This document shows, in pieces, positions 34,201-45,835 of a DNA stretch of 64,000 nucleotides. The position numbers and the translations under genes were made by a program. The notes under the pieces were generated by a model, which saw only the letters and a list, made by a program, of their open reading frames with translations, ran no database searches and was not told where the DNA came from. Source of the stretch: Clavaria fumosa (taxonomy: Eukaryota > Basidiomycota > Agaricomycetes > Agaricales > Clavariaceae); contig OX637797.1 of the NCBI GenBank assembly GCA_951802425.1, positions 2,976,001 through 3,040,000 on the forward strand. Direction: 5' to 3'. The stretch's first letter is position 1. Each line of letters opens with the position of its first letter.

Positions 34201-35714
34201 GCGTTTCTCTAGACGAGAAGCCCGCACAAGTAGATCATCGTGGTCACAATGAAAGTCATGCAGCACCCCCTTCTCGTCACATCTCTCCTTCGCCCAATAC
34301 TCGACCTGGAACGAGGAACCAGAGCCCCGAGAGCCGCCCTAGTACTGGTCGCCCTTCCGATCGCATCGCAGGGGATTCTGATCGTCCAGAAGAACGGCGT
34401 CCTGAGCGCGAGACTCGGTTGGATGCTCGAGAGCATGGAACAAGCCGGAGGGAGAGTAATCTTTCTCGAACACCGCGTTCAGTCCGAGAAGGGTTATTCT
34501 TCCGCGAGGGCGACAACAGGGAAGGTGATCGAGACCGCGACCGGGATCGCCCGCGGGATAGGCATGGCGACAGGGAGCGAGACAGGGAACGAGACAGGGA
34601 ACGAGACAGGGATGAACGTGCACGCGACCGTGATCGCGACAGGGAGCGGGACCCGGAACGAAACAGGGACAAAGAAAGGGATAGAGACCGGCCCAGGAGG
34701 GATGAAAGGGATGCAAGGAAGGACAGAGAACCCAGTCGCTCGTCTTCTATCAATGCCCCTCTCATTGCTCAGGATGACCGTGATGCGCCCATTAGACAGG
34801 AGTCTTCTCGGCGTCGCCAGCAGAATGGTGACGAGGGCCTAGGCAAGCGGAGAAGGCTCACAGACGATGATGTGCGTGTCGATCATCTCTCTTCAGTCAC
34901 CACTAACCTTATCCCTGAGCAGCCCGACAGGGCGCCGAAACGCAGCACGCGGACCCATCGAGAGGATAAGCCGAAGCGGTCCTCCGAGAAAGATCGCCGT
35001 GACTCTGATCGCCGCAGGAGGGACAATGATGGCGCAGAAAATGAAACACGAGCTCCTCCCGCCGACAAGGTGTGTTTGCCATATCCTTTTGAAACCGAAC
35101 AAACCTGACGCTCAAGCCCAGCTCGGTGACAGGCGTGATTCCATGCCAAAAATACTGCCGCCAAGCACTCCATCTGCTCCAAGAGCGATGTCATCCAGCG
35201 ACCTCAGTCGAGGACCCAAAACTGACATCTCGCCCCCTTCAATACGTGAATGGAAATTGCCGCGTGATCCCTATCCTTCACCTGCTGGATTGCTAGGGTC
35301 CCAACCCCCACATCCCCCGTCGCAACAGGCTCCCTCACAAGGCTTTACTTTTCATAACGGTGGCAGTCTCAGGTCACGTATTAGCGATCAAGAGCCAGGT
35401 CGTAATTTGCCTGTCACCCATGTGTATCGCCCTGACTCATCTCGAGACGAAGACCGCGACGGCAATAGAAAACGGGCATTGTCAGGTACGCGGCCGGTCC
35501 CAATCGGCCTGCCTACCCGCGTTTGAACGTCTGATTGGCAGAGCGAGAGAAAGATGTAGAGGAAGCCCCTCCGACTCCCGTGACGGAGCAAGCGCAGGGT
35601 TCCAAGCGGCCTAAAATCAATCGCACCCGTTACATTTCGCAGGCGAGTACTGCGAGAAAGTTACCTGAACAAACGGCAAGAGACGGAAGGGAAGAGAGGG
35701 TTGAACATCTGTAG
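28203..35714 (+). CDS. THO2: THO complex subunit 2
   Basis: Tho2 is the large scaffold of the THO/TREX complex, which couples transcription to mRNP packaging and export in the nucleus. The start MNVVASVQHCVSIWSQGGES fits the family N-terminus, joined to CRLSRNILTAPH by an intron. Family blocks follow in order: ALDIILDVLSVHL, DVKDITCQKIG-type text at 29890, LLSVGALRPAITILTKFPW and then the region KTLEYDMG-like around 31400. The C-terminal core has YVTFWQLSTYDLSPPAARYD, YNLFVNTLAQEFKEQTTSRV, IEYCIQPRCILSPMDADFCA, LLGILTDMWKWHQDE and ILPVFPLTAVVETG. The tail is a long disordered Ser/Pro region with Arg-Asp and Arg-Glu repeats and ends RDGREEREVEHL-like before the TAG at 35712. About 2,000 residues is normal for the family. 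Many introns, no break seen. Confidence 0.9.
34540..34720 (+). repeat. Arg-Asp/Arg-Glu repeat tract in the THO2 tail
   Basis: Degenerate 6- and 12-base units of the type GAGACAGGGAAC are repeated and encode runs such as RERDRERDRERD. The reverse strand therefore shows a long open Ser-Arg frame that is only a shadow of the repeat. Confidence 0.8.
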
Positions 35715-35906
35715 CATACATTGATCGTCATGCCATCACCACCATCACCATAATCGCCTGTTATATTATTGGACAACTACAGTATGTGCGATTTCCATTC
35801 ACCTGGGCAGCTCAAACAATGCACTTCGCAGCACTGGCCTCCTGCAGATGCGACGTACTGTAGCTAACACATAGCGGGTTGAATCGCCAAGTGCGTATGC
35901 AATGAA

Positions 35907-36992
35907 TCAACCTCCTTTAATGAGGGTCAGAAACTCTTCCCGGGTCTTCTGCTGGGTCCTAAAACAGCCCAACATGCAGGAAGTGACGGTAACAGATCCG
36001 GGCTTCTGGACTCCACGCATTGTCATGCAAAGGTGGCTGCAAGAACGCCATGAGCGGAGGACAAGTATCACACCTCATATAAACGTACGTTGCTTCCATA
36101 ACGACGGCGACGCCGCGCGGTTTGATAGCCTCCCGCACAGCGAGAGCTATTTGTCTAGTCAGACGCTCTTGCACCTGCAAACGACGGCTGAAGGTCTCAG
36201 CCACACGAGCGAGCTTGGAAAGCCCAAGGACTAGCTTGTTCGGGATGTAGCCTATGGCTATCTGAACGTTTGACAGGAATTAAGTTATGGGGGCGTTAAA
36301 TTGAAAACTGCAACGCACTTTACCAGTAAACGGAACCAGGTGGTGTTCGCACAGACTGGAGACCTCAATATCACGTACTATCACCATTTCGTCGTGATCT
36401 TCTGCGAAGATGGCATCATTGATAACGTCTAATGGTCAAGATCAAGTACCGCACGGCGCTGGATAGCAGAGTTTGCTGATCACCTGCTAAGCGTTCCTCA
36501 TATCCTCTCGTCATCCACATGAGGGTTTGGGAGAAACGCTCTGGAGTCCGTTGTAAGCCTTCGCGGTCGGGATCCTCACCAATGCATTCAAGAATGGTCC
36601 GAACAGCAGAGCACAGCTTCCGTTCCCGTATTTGTCGTTCTTCCGGAGTAGCCAACAGCCGAGAAACTGTGGATTTTGCTTTCATGGAATGGAAATTAAA
36701 ATTGTTACACGAGCTGTCGCGCGAATTGACTCTCACCAGGCCATCCCAAGCCGTTTGGATCGGGTAGAGGATCACCCGTATCACTGGCCGGGGCTTTCCC
36801 AGCTGCCGGGGTAGCGGTGCCTGAACGAGGGCGGAATCCATACCCTTCGCGAATGACAGTAGTCGAAGATGCAATTACGGGCTGCGTCGCGTCGAGCCCA
36901 ACCCCTGGCGCATCGGCAGATGTCGTCTGCTGTGCTGCCTGTAAACCTCGTACCGCATCCTCCAAAAATGTAGATTCATTAGCGCCCGCCAT
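35907..36992 (-). CDS. FOL2: GTP cyclohydrolase I
   Basis: This enzyme converts GTP to dihydroneopterin triphosphate, the first step of folate and tetrahydrobiopterin synthesis, in the cytosol. The N-terminal 95 residues are variable ([16 protein letters not shown]). The catalytic domain then shows [44 protein letters not shown] with zinc and substrate ligands, and the helix [19 protein letters not shown]. It continues with [35 protein letters not shown] and the end [12 protein letters not shown]. The zinc ligand pattern (Cys-His and a later Cys) is complete. The gene is convergent with THO2 and intact. Confidence 0.93.
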
Positions 36993-37164
36993 AGAGTGGG
37001 AGAGTATGAGCCTTGAAAATTCCCAGTGGCTGGAGGAAGAATAAGAATGTCACCTCATGTGTTGCGAGAGGTTACCGCACAAGGCAAGCTGTAAGAAATG
37101 TTGCACGCTCCATCTGGAAAGCTCAAGGGTGAATCTGTCAAAATATTCATATCCGCCATCCGCC

Positions 37165-40027
37165 ATGTTCATATCCAGATTGACTCTAACCCTGCTTGTA
37201 TACGCATCAACTTGTCGGGATACACCTCCCATTGTCGTCCACACCCTCAGGACTATCACGCCGGATCTCAGGGGCTCATGGACAAAAAGACTTGCTCAGT
37301 TGCTGGGATTGTAGAATGCTCTTATAGACTCAGAGTGCCAAGTCGCATAGCTTCGGCCGTACCTTCAACATTATGCTCCCCAAAGCAAAGGTCCACGAGT
37401 CTCGCTGTTGCAATACCTGTCCGTTACCTCCTGTCAAGAACTTTTCGAGATCTCCCCACTGCGCCAAATCAGTCTACGATGCCTGGTTGGCCTCGAGGGT
37501 AATGCTCGATGGAGAAGGAGCATACCTAGCGCCTGGAAGCCAGCGCCCGTTCAACACCCTTACTTTCTTGTCCGCGTATACGATTGCTAAGACATGTATG
37601 CTGGATCTTGTTGCGGTCCTATGGAGCCTTCAGCCCAGCCGAAGCGCCCTCATGATCTTGCTAAATCTGCTCCGCAGCCTGTTTCCCGCTTTCAGAGGTT
37701 ATTCACAGGCACTGGTGATAAACGAGGTCGGGCACGTCCATTTCTTGTTTGCATTTCTCACGCAAATTCGGTCTCTAGATTCAGTCCTTGATCACCTCTG
37801 GTCATTTCCCTTGGTCCCGACTCACGCGCTTGGTGGCGACAGAAATACTGCGACGGATAGTAGGTTCGTTGATCTGGATTGTATATGCCTTTCCACATTG
37901 ACGGGTTTAGAGAGTCTGCTGGATTCCTTCGCGTAGGTCGAGCATCGGTAGCTGAAACTGTGCTGACGAAATTCTTCAGCATCAACAATGAAAGTCTAGT
38001 CCACGAATCTGCACGGCTTTTTGTGGAATATCACCAGTTAAGGCACCGCCTGCGACTTGATGTCCCAACTTTAGAAGATCCTGTCGTTCGCGACCTTCTT
38101 CAAGAGTCGGATACCTTTGCCAGATCTTTCAGTGCTATGGGGGGGTTCGGTCTATTATCCCCATTTGATTTTATAAACATCCTGAATTTGAGCTCTGAAT
38201 TGGCCTCGCACCTTTTCGTGCTTCTCTCGTTGACTCGCGGAGCGCACCTTGGAATTCTTTTACTCTCAATTCTTTCCGTCCTGTTCCCGCTTTTTATGCG
38301 TCATTTTGGCATGGGCCAGAGTTACTCAGAAGCATCATATAGTCCTCAGGACGTTCGCATGGCCGAGCGAATGGAAAAGCTGCGATGTCTTGCAGTCAGC
38401 GATGAACACCGTCCCGAAATCATCCTATTCGGCCTTGGACCATGGATCTTGAAATCTTGGGTAGATGCTCGGAAAACACTTCTCGTTTCGGACAACCGCA
38501 TATCAGACAGCCGCTTATCCCAGTCTCTGCTCTCGCAAATAAATTTTTCTGATATTTTGTTTGCCCTACAAAACGTTTGCATTCTCCTGATTGCGTGACT
38601 CCAGACTGACCGGAACCTCAGATACCGCTCGTGCTCCTCCTAAAGTCTACGACATCTTTGGGATCGCTTGCGCTGTATCGCAGCTCTATACAATCCTGCA
38701 TGTTTACCATTCAATCTCTTGTGACTACAGTCCGCATGACATATCAAGGCGTATTCCTCATGGGCGCTTTCTATGCCGCATTTGAAATCCAGCCACGACT
38801 GCAACCTAGAGCTGGGAAGACCCTTGGGTATCAGCCAAGCGCTCGAGGTGCGACGCTTGAAGTGAGGTACGTTTTGGTCATGGTTTATGGGATGTTTTGT
38901 CTTATCAGCGCCACTCAGGAATCTAACGTATACTTATCCTGGTAGCAGAACTCCCTGCTTGCAAAACGTTAGTTTCCAGCTCCAAGCTGGTGAAAGTTTG
39001 GCTATCGTGGGGTACAACGGCTCTGGTAAGTAGGCACATTGAGCGCTCGGACTCCACTCATTGGTCAAAAGGCAAGTCAACACTCGCTAAGATTCTGCTG
39101 AGAATCCTCGAATTCGACGAGGGCGAGCTCAAAATAAACGGGGTTGATATTCGCAGCCTTGATATTGCTGATTATCACCGTCGCGTGACTACTGTATTTC
39201 AAGGATTCTCAAAGTTCAACGCCACACTCAAGGAAAATGTAGGAGTTGGTATGTGCTGGCCATGTTCCCGCTATCAGCCTGTCTCTCACAAAATAAAAGG
39301 CTACGTGGAAAGGCTCGGATCTAGCCGTGCCGTTGAGCAGTCCATTCGCTTGGCTGGAGGACAATCCATTCTAGAATCTTTGCCCCGAGGTCTCAGGACT
39401 AAGCTGATGGCCACAAGTCATGACTTTCCGCCATCACTAGAAAGCCACGGAAATCCCACGGCAACGCAGATTTATCATGGCCTTTCTGGTGGCGAGGTAA
39501 GAACAATTTTAAGCCACAATTTTTTTTTTAAACGCCCTTTCATCTTAGTGGCAACGGATCGCGATATCTCGAGCCTTCATGAGAGCAGGACAGCCTGAAG
39601 TGGAATTATTGTTATTTGACGAACCAGTGGGTCACCTCCACTTAACTAGAACTGATAGCCCGAGCGCTGTGTTTGCTCTTGTAGACGTCTTCGTTGGATG
39701 CTCACGCTCAGAATACTGTCTTTGAGACTATCAACCAACTCTCCAGATCAGCACAAGGCGAGCGTCGAAAAACTGTTGTCTTCATCACACATCGTCTATC
39801 AACAGCTCGTACGTCGCCGAGACATCTTTGTTACCGCCACTCCCTGATTTGGATATGGCAGGTCGTGCTGACAAGATTGCCATGATGGAGCATGGGGTCA
39901 GTTTCTGTCTATTAGTGGAGCTATTTTGCTCATGTTCTGGACACAGACCATCACTGAATTCGGCTCGCATAATCAACTCCTCGAGCAGAACTGCTCATAT
40001 GCAGCGCTCTATCGTGCTTCAATTTAG
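37165..40027 (+). CDS. ABC half-transporter (membrane domain plus ATPase)
   Basis: This is a single membrane domain followed by one nucleotide-binding domain; the substrate is unknown. The start at 37165 begins MFISRLTLTLLVYAST, but upstream codons to 37057 stay open. Later blocks are YDAWLASRVMLDGEGAY, RPFNTLTFLSAYTIAKTCML, PSRSALMILLNLLRSLFPAF, HRLRLDVPTLEDPVVRDLLQ and LGPWILKSWVDARKTLLVSD. The ATPase domain has Walker A GYNGSGKST across an intron, the Q-loop VFQGFSKFN, the signature LSGGE-WQRIAISRA, Walker B LLLFDEP followed by TSSLDAHAQN, and H-loop VVFITHRLSTA. The end is SYAALYRASI. Between about 37360 and 37470 the frame that looks most like the family differs from the frame that splicing enforces, so the second exon may carry compensating indels. 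Confidence 0.8.
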
Positions 40028-40101
40028 ATTAGTCGTTCAGCATATACCACTCTCCTCGGCGCTGCCGCCCTGGAGAATCAACTTTTCATTATTGTTGTAT
40101 A

Positions 40102-43100
40102 CTATCGACTGTGTATCTCAGTTTTCTCGGACTCGGCACGGTCTGACCACACCACTAGTCCGTCTTGTAGAAGAGCGTCGACAGAAGCGTCGTCTTTTGT
40201 AACTGAAGAAGCGAGCGGTGGGGGACCCTTCGAGGAACCGAAAGCACCAACTATTAAGCCTGCGTCACGGATGCCTTGAATCAAAGATGGAACAGGCGTC
40301 TGGAATGCCGTCGTGAGTTGAACGCCAGTCATACGAGACGAGAATAGACTGACCAGGAGATCCGCAGTAACGAAGACACCCAGAAGATTATTATTTTTGC
40401 AAAATTCGACACCAGCTGAGAGACTAGATGATCTCCGATCCTTGCCGTCATTAAAGCCTAGCGCCGTACAACTGGGAGTGTCTGTATTCGGCTTGCCGCA
40501 ATGTGTCCCGAACATCACAGGGTCTATGAAGCCAGTTTGCGTTCATTGTCAGAGCATGAACGCGTGGCACTTACAGTTTGGCTGCTTCCAGTTGAGAGCG
40601 GCGCATACATCTGGTGAGAATGAGGTGAAGACAATTCTACGACGTGCCGAGGATCGACCGAGCGCTGCGGTCGTGTGACTAATCGTCCGGAGCACTGAGT
40701 CCACGAACATGTTCATGTCCAGCCGACGGCCGAGATGATATTTCTCCATGACGCTGCAAGAGGGGAATGACAATTCCAGACAAACCCCAAGCGCGGCTGG
40801 CAGGCTCTGCACATAGAGTCTAAAGCTTCCCTGACATTGAGCAAGCGAGGGGACGTACCTTGAGCAATTGTGTTAATGACAACATACAGGCGGATGCCGT
40901 CCGTGACCAGTCTTGCGGCACCAAGTTTGCTAATTTCGGACATCTCTGTGTCCGCAAGGCCAAGGCTTCAAACTGAGATAGAGTAAGGTCGGCGACGCCG
41001 ACGTCGAAGCCGACGTCAGCAAGATGCCAGGCTCCATAGATGACGGGATGAAAGTCTCGGGTCACTTGAACCACAGCATAGATATAAGTCCCCGTGAGGG
41101 AAGACACCGTCATCGCATGGCCCTCTGGGCCCATGATAGACTGGTTCGACGGTGACGTATGAACAGAGCTCGGCGGGCGTTGGCGTAATTGTGAATCTGA
41201 CATTTGTGGAGGAAGGCCCGGGGATGGGATCGCAGTAGATTTCCAGTAGGTCTCGACAGCGCCGCCAACTTCCAAGGTCACTCCTTCAAAAGGTTTGATG
41301 ATGTTAACCTCGAAGTAAACCTGGGGATCAAAAGGTCAGCAAGAGGCGTGTAAGAAGTTTGTTTCCTGACCTCTCCAATAACATGGAGGCGGTGATCGAG
41401 GATCGGTAAAACGAAGGGTGCGCTGTTCTCAATGGAGGCAAACAAAGAGGGCAAGGCCATTGCGCGTCCCATCGTCTTGGTACCAAAATTAGGATAGATA
41501 GAGAATTGCAATGACAGCGACTCGAGGGAGGCTATCTGGAAGGAGAAGATGCCCTCGTCCTCTCCTTGCGGTAAGGAAATGCCGTACGGGGCTGAGTTGA
41601 CGTCAGGACTAGTCGTCATGACTAGCTTCAACGTGTTCGAAGTGAGCAAGAACTCGTCTATAGAGCTGAATGGCGGCGGGTGAAGTCGTACTCGTGCCTG
41701 ATGTCTGTGTGACGAGCCATCGACACGAGAACCTGAGGTGCCAATCGCAACCTGAACAAGATTGACTTTGTCCAGATAATTGTGTCCGTATGCGCGGTGC
41801 GGCATGATGGGGGGTGGTAGAATGAGCGACGGTATGAAGTCAACATCAGGCTCCCGGACGTTTGGCACTTCGAAGGCAGGAGATGGGATTTGCTGTTGTT
41901 GTATCGCTTTGGTGGTCGCATCGCGAGTTTCGGCCGCTTTTAGCAGGAGGTTAGCGCACTCATGATGCCCGTACCATGCGGCATAGTGGACTGCACAGCG
42001 ACCGAACTCGTCCACTACGTCAACGTGGCAGCCTGCTTGCAGGAGGACCTCAATACACTGGGCTCGTCCATAGCGCGCGGCATGGAATAGTGGTGTCCAT
42101 TCGTGGTATTTGTCCTGCAGATCCCACCCCTCCTGACCTAAGAGGACTCGACAGACCGCTGCGTGACCTTCTCGAGCGGCGAGATGCATGGGATACTCGC
42201 CATTCGTGTTTGGCTGGCACCGGGCGCCACGCTGGAGTAGCAGGGTCACAACTTCGGCATGTCCCGATTGGCTGGCGAGCGAGAGAGGGATGAGATTGTC
42301 CATAGGCGGCGAGAGCTGCGGGGAAATGCCGCCTCTGTCAATAAGGGCTTTGACGCAGTCCACGCTGCCTCGCATTGTTGCATAAATGATAGGTGTGTAA
42401 TTGTCCAGGTCAAGTGTGTGGGGAGATAAATTAACGTCCAGCAATCGTTGACATATTTCTGCATTGCCATTCATAGACGCATAATGTAGGGCAGAGCGGC
42501 CGTAGATGTCAAGCTTATCGACGGGAACAGTCTGCTGGATGCAGATTTCAACGAGGCGGGCATTACGTGCAATAGCGGCTTCATGGACACAGGTTCGACC
42601 GTTGATGTCGTCAATGAAATCGAAATCGAAAGGAGTGGCAAAAGAACGCAAGATGAGATCCGCCAGCGACTCATGCGCTTCGTTGATAACCTTCCATAAG
42701 ATACGCGTGACGTTGGACTTGCCGTCGTTCTGTTGTGCAAGAACATCGGCGTAATGTAATAACTCGTGTATTGCAGGAATGTCTGATCTGGCGACAGCAT
42801 CCCGGAGGTTGTTCTCAAGATCGCGAAAAGGTCCCACATACGCGGCTCGCTCGTTCATGATCAGCTGAGTGAAAACATCGTTCGCGGCACGGCCCTCAAA
42901 CTTGAGCCCGGAGGATAGATCAGTGAGATCGTGAAGACAAGTGGCGACAGTATCCACCAATTCTGAAACCAGCTAGAAGGAATGACCATGAAGCGACGAA
43001 AAAGATATACAGAAGCATTGACGCCTGACCTGCCGATTGAACTCTGGCTGGATCTCGAACTGCCTGACGAGATGAAGTTCTTTCGTTTTCAGCGCGGAAC

Positions 43101-43879
43101 GCTTGCTCCACTTCTTCTGGATTTTGCGGAATCCTGTAGCATTGAGTTCGATATATTGCTACGGAAGAGAGGGGAGGGACGTTGTTCGTGTCAAATCACG
43201 GCAACGGGACATCTGATAGATACCTGCAGCTTTCCAAGGTCCCGCTCCAGAACGCGGAAGCCTTCTTTCACCGCGCTCCATTCAACATGGTCTCGGGTAG
43301 GCTCCTCGGCGTCAGGGAGTCCACGCATGGCGGCAGCCCGACGTTTCGACAAGAGAGTCTCCAGCCTGAGCGTCAGCTCTGCTTCTTTTCGCAGATAGAA
43401 AGCATTGATCTTAAATCAGACATGAGAAGAGGATGCGGCACAAAGCGAAGCAGTTGCTCGTGTACCTTTTCCAGTTCACGCTCAAGTTTGAAGAAGAAAG
43501 CCGCCTTGTGCGCTTGAAAGTCAGGTCCTCTGACCTCGTCATGGCCAGACGAAGAGAATAGAGGAGGTCGATCAGGATCGTCCTCTGAGCGCGAGCCTTG
43601 ACTTCCAGATTCAAGTAATTGAGAAGTTATTGTTGTCTCTGAGAGAATATCAGCGGGACGGATGCCCAACGCGAGTGTTGCGGCCTCGGACGCAGGACGA
43701 TCCTCAGCAAACGAGTTGATGATCTTCTTGAGGAATTTATAGTCCAGATAATACGGTGCCCATCCTGGGACCTGTTGCGATTGGATACGCTTTCCAAACT
43801 AGACAATGGCGAGAACGATGGTAGTTGTAGCATTCTCCGAAAGGCCAAGGTCGCAGGTCAGACGATAGCGTACCTTCAT
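40102..43879 (-). CDS. PHO81: PHO81-type phosphate-signalling CDK inhibitor (SPX, ankyrin, GDPD-like)
   Basis: Pho81/NUC-2 proteins sense inositol pyrophosphates through their SPX domain and inhibit the Pho80-Pho85 kinase when phosphate is low. A two-codon first exon (MK) at 43879 leads into FGKRIQSQQVPGWAPYYLDY and KFLKKIINSFAED, with the basic SPX helix surface, and the domain ends with ELNATGFRKIQKKWSKR and KTKELHLVRQFEIQPEFNRQ. At least six ankyrin repeats follow, for example YGRSALHYASMNGNAEICQR, NTNGEYPMHLAAREGHAAVC and DEFGRCAVHYAAWYGHHECA. The C-terminal third is the degenerate glycerophosphodiesterase-like domain, with VNLFVDSVLRTIS-type text near 40720 and RRRIVFTSFSPDVCAALNWK. The gene is intact and divergent from PEX12, with 281 bp between start codons. 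Confidence 0.9.
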
Positions 43880-44160
43880 ATTCCTACTTGGGCAAGATTT
43901 CGAGTGTGGATGTGTTGCGATGAGCTCGGGCTCAGATGACAGAATGAGGAATCCTGCGCCAGCTTGTGATTACGTTTCTTTACGTGACTTCTGGTGTCCC
44001 ATGGAGCCCTGAAGGGGGAGGACGGAGAAGGACTTTCCCTGCCCCCAGGTCACAAGGCCTTTTGGAGTTGGAAGAGGGACGGACGGTTCCGCGCCTGACG
44101 CGGTTGCTGATGCCGGACCACGGTACCACTGGTAGACCTCCCTAGATGGGTCATTGAAGC

Positions 44161-45534
44161 ATGGAATTTTTCAATGATTTCGGAGGGGACACCTCTAAGC
44201 CTTCGCTGTTCGAGCTCGTCGCCCAAGAACAGCTCAAAGACCTTCTGCAACCCGCACTCAAATACGTCCTTGCGGCGAGTATCGGTTCACTCTTAACACA
44301 TTTAGTCGAGGCGTTGACAGACAATGTAGACCTTTGCGCAAAGCTATCCTAGGTACCTCTTGAGAATTGTGAATCGACATGAAGAATTCTATGCCATCCT
44401 CATGTATTTCATTGAAAAGCACTATCTTCGGACCCAAAGTAAATTCCTCATCTTAAAGTTATCCGCGCTCTTACATTACCACTTAGATGCGTCGTTCGCC
44501 GAGCATTTCTACGGTTTAAAGCGAAGGCGGAGACCCTGGATAGAGTTGGAGAGAGCGAGGCTTGCTGTCGGGGGCATTCCTGAAGGAGAGAAATTGCGCA
44601 AGCGCGAGATCAATCAGTCATTGCTGATCCTGGTAATTGCAGAATTTATTTCGTAACATTCTTCGCTCTGACTACTAAGGACAGATTGGCTTACCTTACT
44701 TGCGAGCAAAAGCACATGATTATTACGAACAATTGGGCGGTGGTGTCGTTCCCGATCTTCTAGAGGATGGTGGTAGCCATCAGGCGCATGCTGTCAGCGA
44801 CCAAGTACGAGTTTCGGCCCCAAAATCCTCGTTATTCAAAAGCTCACGTACCCCATACAAGAGCTGGAGAAGTCATCTGAGGCGATGGTTCAAACAATAC
44901 TACCCTTGGTTGAACGCGTCGTTGGAGCTATGGTTGCTGACGTGTAACGTCATGTATCTCTTTGACCGTACGCCTAATTACCGGCCATGGCTCACTTGGA
45001 TTGGGGTCGACCTGCGTCGCCTCGGTGTAGAGGATTTTGTGAGCCGCGCTAGTTTCACCTTGTCACGAAGTCGCTTACACTCGTTAGCGCCACGCAAGTG
45101 TCACATCGCGAAGCAAAGGCACATCATTTCCGCCCCGCGGGGTCCTCGCGGCGCTCCAACGTTTGCTGCTCAAATCGCCTCGGATACTGTTTGACTCACT
45201 TAAACTGCTCCTGCCCACCGCAATATTCTTCGTCAAGTTCCTCGAATGGTGGTACTCGCCAGCCTCTCCGGCGCGGGCACTTACCACTTCACCTCTGGGA
45301 CCGGCTGTGCCGCCCCCTCGCATGCTCTTGCCCGACCCCGAAGGAATCCCTTTCGATCCGGCTAGGTACGGAGAGTGTCCGATCTGCCACAAGCCATTCA
45401 AAAATCCGACTGCCCTCCCATCTGGCTATGTGTTCTGTTATCGATGCGTGTATGATCAGGTGGAGAGGCATGGAAGATGTCCGATTACTCTGCACCCAGT
45501 CAGCATGTGGCAGATACGCAAGGTGTTGGTATGA
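44161..45534 (+). CDS. PEX12: Peroxisome assembly protein 12 (intact copy)
   Basis: Pex12 is one of three RING proteins in the peroxisomal membrane that ubiquitinate the import receptor Pex5 and release it. The protein starts MEFFNDFGGDTSKPSLFELV and continues with SYPRYLLRIVNRHEEFYAIL after a first intron, NASFAEHFYGLKRRRRPWIE and KAHDYYEQLGG. LFDRTPNYRPWLTWIGVDLR and SLKLLLPTAIFFVKFLEWWY follow. The C-terminal RING-like domain has CPICHKPFKNPTALPSGYVF, then CYRC and HGRCPITL. The order CPIC, FCYRC, GRCPIT matches Pex12 rather than Pex10. It ends MWQIRKVLV at 45534. A truncated copy without the RING lies at 4018-5322. HBS1 follows on the same strand after 301 bp. Confidence 0.92.
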
Positions 45535-45586
45535 TGTACATTGAGCATGGGTAATTGGATCCGCATGTTTCTGAGGCAGCACTGCT

Positions 45587-45697
45587 ATGTTATATATAAA
45601 ATCTGGTGAGGCAATGAATGGTTCAGAAAATCAACGCCTTTCGATCACAAATACAAGCATTAGTTAAGAGGACAATCGACTAAACTGGTTAACATCA
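45587..45697. repeat. PEX12 3' flank, inverted copy of the mtSSB 3' flank
   Basis: The reverse complement aligns with 3615-3715, starting exactly at the mtSSB stop codon, with blocks such as GATTGTCCT and TTCTGAACCATTC in the same order. The divergence is modest, with several small indels. Confidence 0.7.
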
Positions 45698-45698
45698 A

Positions 45699-45717
45699 AG
45701 TCAACATGATGTTGACT
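45699..45717. repeat. Perfect 19-bp palindrome in the PEX12-HBS1 spacer
   Basis: AGTCAACATGATGTTGACT reads the same on both strands around a central base. It sits at the edge of the copied mtSSB-flank segment and about 120 bp upstream of HBS1. Its role is unknown; it could be a factor-binding site or part of a rearrangement joint. Confidence 0.8.
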
Positions 45718-45835
45718 CTGTACTTGTAAAAAAAAAAGTCGGAGTGACTTTCTGTCACGGGCTGTCACGTCACGCTGCCGCGTCGTGCGGTTGGCACAGG
45801 CCTGCTGCTTGAACTCTTTGCAATCATGTCGCGGC

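Noticed and set aside
34277..34765. Long minus-strand Ser-Arg frame resembling an SR protein
   Set aside because: It is the complement of the Arg-Asp/Arg-Glu repeats of THO2 and has no independent support.
44161..45534. Call as PEX10 or PEX2
   Set aside because: The RING-like end with CPIC, FCYRC and GRCPIT and the N-terminal text match Pex12 better.
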